From JBBQYD01 sp942493075 (GTDB taxonomy: Bacteria > Verrucomicrobiota > Verrucomicrobiia > Limisphaerales > UBA8199): DNA of 64,000 nt. Positions 60,737 to 64,000 of this stretch are shown piece by piece. The stretch is taken from contig OW818681.1 of the NCBI GenBank assembly GCA_942493075.1, forward strand, positions 2,728,001 through 2,792,000. Reading direction: 5' to 3'. A program made the position numbers and the translations under genes. The stretch's first letter is position 1. Each line of letters opens with the position of its first letter. The notes beneath the pieces were generated by a model that ran no database searches, had not been told where the DNA came from, and was given only the letters and a program-made list of their open reading frames with translations.

Positions 60737-61108
60737 TTAGTGTTGATGTCCACTGTGGTTCTGAGCGGGAGCTTTCGGGGTTGCAGGTGCTGCAGTCGCC
60801 GGCTTGCCACCCTTTTCCGCTTGTTCGAGCTTCTTCACATACTTTGCCGGCTCCTTGTTGAAGTCCTTAAGGCAGCTCTTGCAGCAAAGCTTTATTTCAC
60901 GGCCCTGGTAATTGAACACATACGGGTCACCCATATCGCCGCCAAACTTCTCCCCTGACACAACGCACGTTTTCAGAGGGTAGGGCTTGGCCTTTTCTGC
61001 AGCCTTGGCACCAGCATGGCCCTGATGATCAGCCGCGTTAAGAGTTACACCTATGGTGAGGAGGCCTCCGGTAAGAACCGCGGCCACAAGAGTTTTGATC
61101 GTTTTCAT
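60737..61108 (-). CDS. Exported YHS/TRASH-like Cys protein
   Basis: 123 residues. Signal peptide to about 25 (TLNAAD), PLKTCVVSGEKFGGDMGDPYVFNYQGREIKLCCKSCLKDFNKEPAKYVKKL, then an Ala/Pro tail ending HSGHQH. Typical small metal-handling domain of Cu systems (Cys48, CC-x-x-C). The GGCGTA end of an AGGGAT-N12-GGCGTA element lies 43 bases upstream, so it and the DUF3347 gene form a probable operon under that control. Confidence 0.88.
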   Translation of the reverse strand: MKTIKTLVAAVLTGGLLTIGVTLNAADHQGHAGAKAAEKAKPYPLKTCVVSGEKFGGDMGDPYVFNYQGREIKLCCKSCLKDFNKEPAKYVKKLEQAEKGGKPATAAPATPKAPAQNHSGHQH

Positions 61109-61151
61109 TCTTAATAAATGTTTCAGACCGCAAAGCGCGGATATCTATCAT

Positions 61152-61175
61152 TACGCCGTAGAAATCCATATCCCT
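61152..61175 (-). promoter_or_regulatory. ECF-type promoter element, site e
   Basis: Minus strand AGGGAT-N12-GGCGTA, preceded by GTG, 43 bases before the YHS-like gene. Confidence 0.75.
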
Positions 61176-61353
61176 CACGATTTCTTTGTTCGGAGAGGCG
61201 CACAACCTTCCAGCCGATCTTTTTTGGTCCTCGTGGGCAGAAAACGCCAGTGACGCTTTGCTTGGCCCGCCTTGTGATGTTTCTCAAGCGATTGCTTATT
61301 AGCTGTTTGCGCCGGCAAGGCCCATGCGGCATCAATTATGCCTCAAGTCAGTC

Positions 61354-62229
61354 ATGCGGTTTAAAATAATGCTCTGTTTCTTGGGATTAACGTTCTCAGC
61401 AGCCGCGAGCCCCTCGTTGCGATGGCCCCAAATAACGTTTGAATTTCGGGATGGTTTTCTTTGGGTTGAGGTTAGGGCGCCGGAAGCGCAAGACAGGCTC
61501 AGATTTCTCTTGGATACGGGCGCCCAGATGAGTGTCCTCAACACGGCCACTTTCAAAAAGCTGGGGGCGGCTAGAGGACGTGCCGTCACAGCCGTTGGGG
61601 TGGGAAGTTCAACGGATGCGTTTTTGACCCGAGTCGAAGGTTTGACCGCGGGTTCCGTTCCCCTTTCTCGCAACTACATGGTGCTAAACCTATGCGAACT
61701 CAGTGCCGCTTGCACCAACGGTCCAATTGACGGAATCATCGGAGCTGACTTTTTTCAAAAGCGTCTTGTCGAGATCGATTTTGAAACCCGATCTCTGGGC
61801 ATACTTAACCGCCCACAAACCCCGCCCCAGGCGGAAAGCCTTCCCCTCAAAATCGGCCGCTCCGGCATGCTTGTTAAAATCGGCGTAAATGGCTCCAGAC
61901 CTGAGTGGGTGCGGTTAGATACGGGATGTGCTACGGCCCTGCATTGGGTCTCGCCACTAGCTCAACCAAGCTTGGTTAAAAAACGCATCGTGGTCGCACT
62001 GAGCACTTCCGAAGCTTATGTCGACTCCGCCGAGGTGACGCTCGGGTCCATCAGGTTTGCCAACGTGCCGATTGAAATTCATCAGAACCACATCTTCCCG
62101 GGGGAGAAAGGGCTCCTGGGAAACGGCCTGTTGTCCCGCTTTCGCACGGTCACAATCGATTACGAGAACAAACGGGTGCTTCTGCTATCTCCACAGGAGG
62201 AAAGGACGCCCGGGCTCAAGTCACCTTGA
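61354..62229 (+). CDS. Exported two-lobe aspartyl (retropepsin-like) protease
   Basis: 291 residues from ATG 61354, with a signal peptide to about 18. Two DTG motifs, FLLDTGAQMSVL (54-56) and VRLDTGCATALH (189-191), and IDGIIGADFF. Both catalytic Asp are present, so a single chain may form the active site. It is the only plus-strand gene between minus-strand ones here. Substrate unknown. Confidence 0.85.
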   Translation: MRFKIMLCFLGLTFSAAASPSLRWPQITFEFRDGFLWVEVRAPEAQDRLRFLLDTGAQMSVLNTATFKKLGAARGRAVTAVGVGSSTDAFLTRVEGLTAGSVPLSRNYMVLNLCELSAACTNGPIDGIIGADFFQKRLVEIDFETRSLGILNRPQTPPQAESLPLKIGRSGMLVKIGVNGSRPEWVRLDTGCATALHWVSPLAQPSLVKKRIVVALSTSEAYVDSAEVTLGSIRFANVPIEIHQNHIFPGEKGLLGNGLLSRFRTVTIDYENKRVLLLSPQEERTPGLKSP

Positions 62230-62267
62230 TTCCGGACGCGGCCGACCATCAGCCTTTGCCGCGGGAA

Positions 62268-62675
62268 CTATTTAACAGGAGCGACGAGCACGCTGGGCGT
62301 TCTTTCGTTGATTTGCTGTCTCGTTCTTGGAGAAGCAGTAATGCCGTCGGACCCGGTCGGCTTGTAGCCAACAGAGGCAACGGCGGAAACCTGCGAATTG
62401 TCGCGAGATCTTGCCTTCTGTTCATTCAGGGACTGTCGCACCTTAGGTGAAGCTGCGATTCCGTCTTTCACAGCACGCTGCTGGCTGACGGCAAAGTCTG
62501 CATTTCGGACGGTCACCGCCTTCGCAAGCTTTCGCTCGTTCAACATTTGTCGCAATTTGGGTGAAGCGGCGATCCCATCGTCTTGGATCACTTTGTATTG
62601 CGCCTCGGCACTGAAACCCAGGCTGAGGGTGGTGGCGAACACCGCGGTGGCTAAGATTTGATTCAATTTGTTCAT
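62268..62675 (-). CDS. Exported triple DGI-ASP repeat protein
   Basis: 135 residues. Signal peptide to about 25 (FSAEAQ). Three repeats of D-G-I-x-A-S-P-x-x-R-Q-x-x-N-E at 32-48, 71-86 and 110-125, about 39 apart. The last repeat is preceded by GYKPTG and the protein ends VLVAPVK. Both features are shared with 58827-59306. No known domain. It has an ECF-type element 50 bases upstream. Confidence 0.8.
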   Translation of the reverse strand: MNKLNQILATAVFATTLSLGFSAEAQYKVIQDDGIAASPKLRQMLNERKLAKAVTVRNADFAVSQQRAVKDGIAASPKVRQSLNEQKARSRDNSQVSAVASVGYKPTGSDGITASPRTRQQINERTPSVLVAPVK

Positions 62676-62725
62676 ATTAAAGTTCGTTGTGATGGCGAGA
62701 TCATCCCGCCGTTCTATGCATTAAT

Positions 62726-62749
62726 ACGACATCGAACGCGAGATCCCTC
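62726..62749 (-). promoter_or_regulatory. ECF-type promoter element, site f
   Basis: Minus strand AGGGAT-N12-GTCGTA, one mismatch in the second half. It is 50 bases before the DGI-ASP repeat gene. Confidence 0.6.
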
Positions 62750-62781
62750 ACCAGGCCCAGCAAATCACCAGCTCGCCGCAC

Positions 62782-62811
62782 AAAAAAAGCGCGGGTAAGT
62801 TTTTCCCGCGC
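62782..62811 (-). terminator. Rho-independent terminator after the DUF305 gene
   Basis: On the minus strand GCGCGGG-AAAAACTTA-CCCGCGC is followed by TTTTTTT. It is about 20 bp after the DUF305 stop. Confidence 0.85.
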
Positions 62812-62832
62812 GAGAAAGGGCGATATGCAGGG

Positions 62833-63444
62833 CTAACCGCGCCGCATACCGGAAATTTGCTTTTTCAAAACGCCGTTGGGCCGAGGTCCTCCGCAGCGGT
62901 CATACCATTCGCAAAGCCATTCCTGGAATTCCTCGATTTCAGCTGCTTGCGTTACGATGATATTCTCAGCCATCGCTTTGAGTTCCGGATGGTAAGCACG
63001 ACGGACCGCCAGCAGGGATTCCCGAATGGCTTTCAAGTGGTGCCTGACCATCATCTCCATAAATGCAATTTCAAACTCCGCCCCCTCAAGTTGTGCAAGG
63101 CGTTCCATCATGCGCTCATCACCAGGCTTCATTTGGGGTTCGTAAGTAATTCCGTACCAGTCCAGCAACCAGGATTGAAGTTCCTCGATTTCGGCCATTT
63201 GCGTGGTGATGATTTCCTCGCAGGTTGCAGTGAGCTCTGGGTGAACCGCACGGCCCTCGCATAATTCTGCCATCATCACAGCCATGTGATGGTGATCAAT
63301 CATTCCCTTCATCCACTCAACCTCGAACTTGGCCTGGGCCTTGTTTGGTGCCGGAGCATCGGCTCGCGAATTTAAGGGCGCTGCAAACGCGACGAAGGCC
63401 GCAATCATCAGTCCGGCTCCGCACCGCAAAACGTTTCGTCTCAT
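62833..63444 (-). CDS. Exported DUF305 protein, ferritin-like helix bundle
   Basis: 203 residues from ATG 63444, signal peptide to about 28. Two DUF305-type units: MKGMIDHHHMAVMMAELC and MMVRHHLKAIRESLLAVR, each followed by HPELKAMAENIIVTQAAEIEEFQEWL-type helices. His and Met in the helices make a plausible copper or iron site. DUF305 proteins are common in copper-resistance clusters. Confidence 0.9.
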   Translation of the reverse strand: MRRNVLRCGAGLMIAAFVAFAAPLNSRADAPAPNKAQAKFEVEWMKGMIDHHHMAVMMAELCEGRAVHPELTATCEEIITTQMAEIEELQSWLLDWYGITYEPQMKPGDERMMERLAQLEGAEFEIAFMEMMVRHHLKAIRESLLAVRRAYHPELKAMAENIIVTQAAEIEEFQEWLCEWYDRCGGPRPNGVLKKQISGMRRG

Positions 63445-63721
63445 TATATTTTCCTTTTCTGATGTTTTTCCCCTCAGGAGGCAACCAGCCCGACATCCTG
63501 TCCACAGACCATGCGTCCCCGCATTGCTGCACCTGAGGGACAGAAATTTCCCCTGCAATTTAATCTCTGCAAATGGGGTGCTCACCTTCAGTTCGATCGG
63601 AGCCAAGCGAGTCTGGGGCTAAGGCTGAATGTCTATTGGCCCGGTGGTCCCAGCAGTGCGGAAAATCGGCCAGAATGGTCGTCATTGACGTCGCACGCAC
63701 GCTGTGCAAGAAGAAAATTCA

Positions 63722-63745
63722 AGGGATTTCAGTGCCGGTGGCGTA
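63722..63745 (+). promoter_or_regulatory. ECF-type promoter element, site i (plus strand)
   Basis: Plus strand AGGGAT-N12-GGCGTA, followed by ATTAG. It is 113 bases before the gene that leaves the window. The 414-bp gap 63445-63858 holds this element and no gene that I recognise. Confidence 0.7.
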
Positions 63746-63858
63746 ATTAGGTTTGATGAAGAGTGTACCAGCCCCACCCGCTTGTTGTTCCTGCGGGGAA
63801 CACAGCCACACCTCACTTCCCCCCTACTAGAAACCTTGCCCTTACGCACCCTCGTAAT

Positions 63859-64000
63859 ATGTTACTCATTATCAAAAACCTGCTCCTTATTTCGGCCTTG
63901 GTGGTCGTCACGCGATCCGTACAGCTACTCGCCCAATCTGGTGACGCCGGATCGGCCCATAGCGGACACAACATGTCTCAAGGTCCAAGCCCGGCTGATG
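63859..64000 (+). CDS. Start of an exported protein, cut by the right edge
   Basis: 47 codons from ATG 63859: a signal peptide (MLLIIKNLLLISALVVVT ... LLAQ), then GDAGSAHSGHNMSQGPSP. The His/Met near the mature N-terminus fits another metal-binding periplasmic protein. The AGGGAT-N12-GGCGTA element upstream puts it in the same putative regulon. Confidence 0.6.
   Translation, partial: MLLIIKNLLLISALVVVTRSVQLLAQSGDAGSAHSGHNMSQGPSPAD

Overview
The window is bacterial, dense and moderately GC-rich, and is best read as a metal-resistance and redox island from a Verrucomicrobiota-like bacterium. That placement is an inference. It rests on many exported proteins with a shared C-terminal 'FYRL-type' domain, a subtilase and GH9 enzyme of planctomycete/verrucomicrobial style, and the general protein flavour; there is no rRNA or marker gene to prove it. 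Almost all genes lie on the minus strand. I see no tRNA, rRNA, CRISPR array, insertion sequence or phage gene.

Layout. 0.2-7 kb: czcCBA-type divalent-metal efflux with a PII protein and a His-rich lipoprotein. 7-10 kb: a frameshifted multicopper oxidase, a Met-rich LamG protein and a decayed zinc-ribbon gene. 10.2-11.7 kb: a cnrYXH-like ECF sigma signalling set. 12-16.7 kb: a copper P1B-ATPase, a CorE-like sigma factor with a Cys-rich tail, a four-helix copper-storage protein and a frameshifted lgt. 18.1-27.9 kb: a tightly packed minus-strand run holding a seven-haem cytochrome c, a dihaem b-type membrane protein, a flavin/2Fe-2S reductase, G6P dehydrogenase, a gnd remnant, glucan phosphorylase, a CBM48-like protein and a Met/Gly-rich Spy-like protein. 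28-31.4 kb: small Cys/His-rich exported proteins and a BNR-type protein. 31.4-37.8 kb: cusCBA. 38-43.1 kb: subtilase, copB and copA. 43.3-47.7 kb: GH9 enzyme and an outer-membrane protein. 48-53.6 kb: two divergent CBM48 genes, sulfur amino-acid enzymes, a PII-like protein and a response regulator. 53.9-64 kb: nuclease-like protein, tiny lipoproteins, HEAT/redoxin protein, a third ECF sigma, TauE, OsmC, DUF3347, YHS-like, aspartyl protease, DGI-ASP repeat and DUF305 proteins.

How it fits together. Efflux (Czc, Cus, P1B-ATPase), oxidation (two multicopper oxidases), sequestration (Csp, His/Met/Cys-rich small exported proteins) and sensing (three ECF sigma factors, CnrX-like and Spy-like sensors) are all present. 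The strongest new signal is a 24-bp element, AGGGAT-N12-GGCGTA, found twelve times (eleven with exactly this spacing, one with N13). It always points at a gene: cnrYXH-like, cusCBA, subtilase, a tiny lipoprotein, both 48-49 kb CBM48 genes, the response regulator, an ECF sigma, the zinc-ribbon, YHS-like and DGI-ASP proteins, and the gene leaving the right edge. It looks like the promoter of one ECF regulon that ties metal resistance to otherwise unexplained genes. A second notable system is the 18-28 kb run, which appears to couple glucan breakdown and NADPH production to a transmembrane electron chain ending in a multihaem cytochrome.
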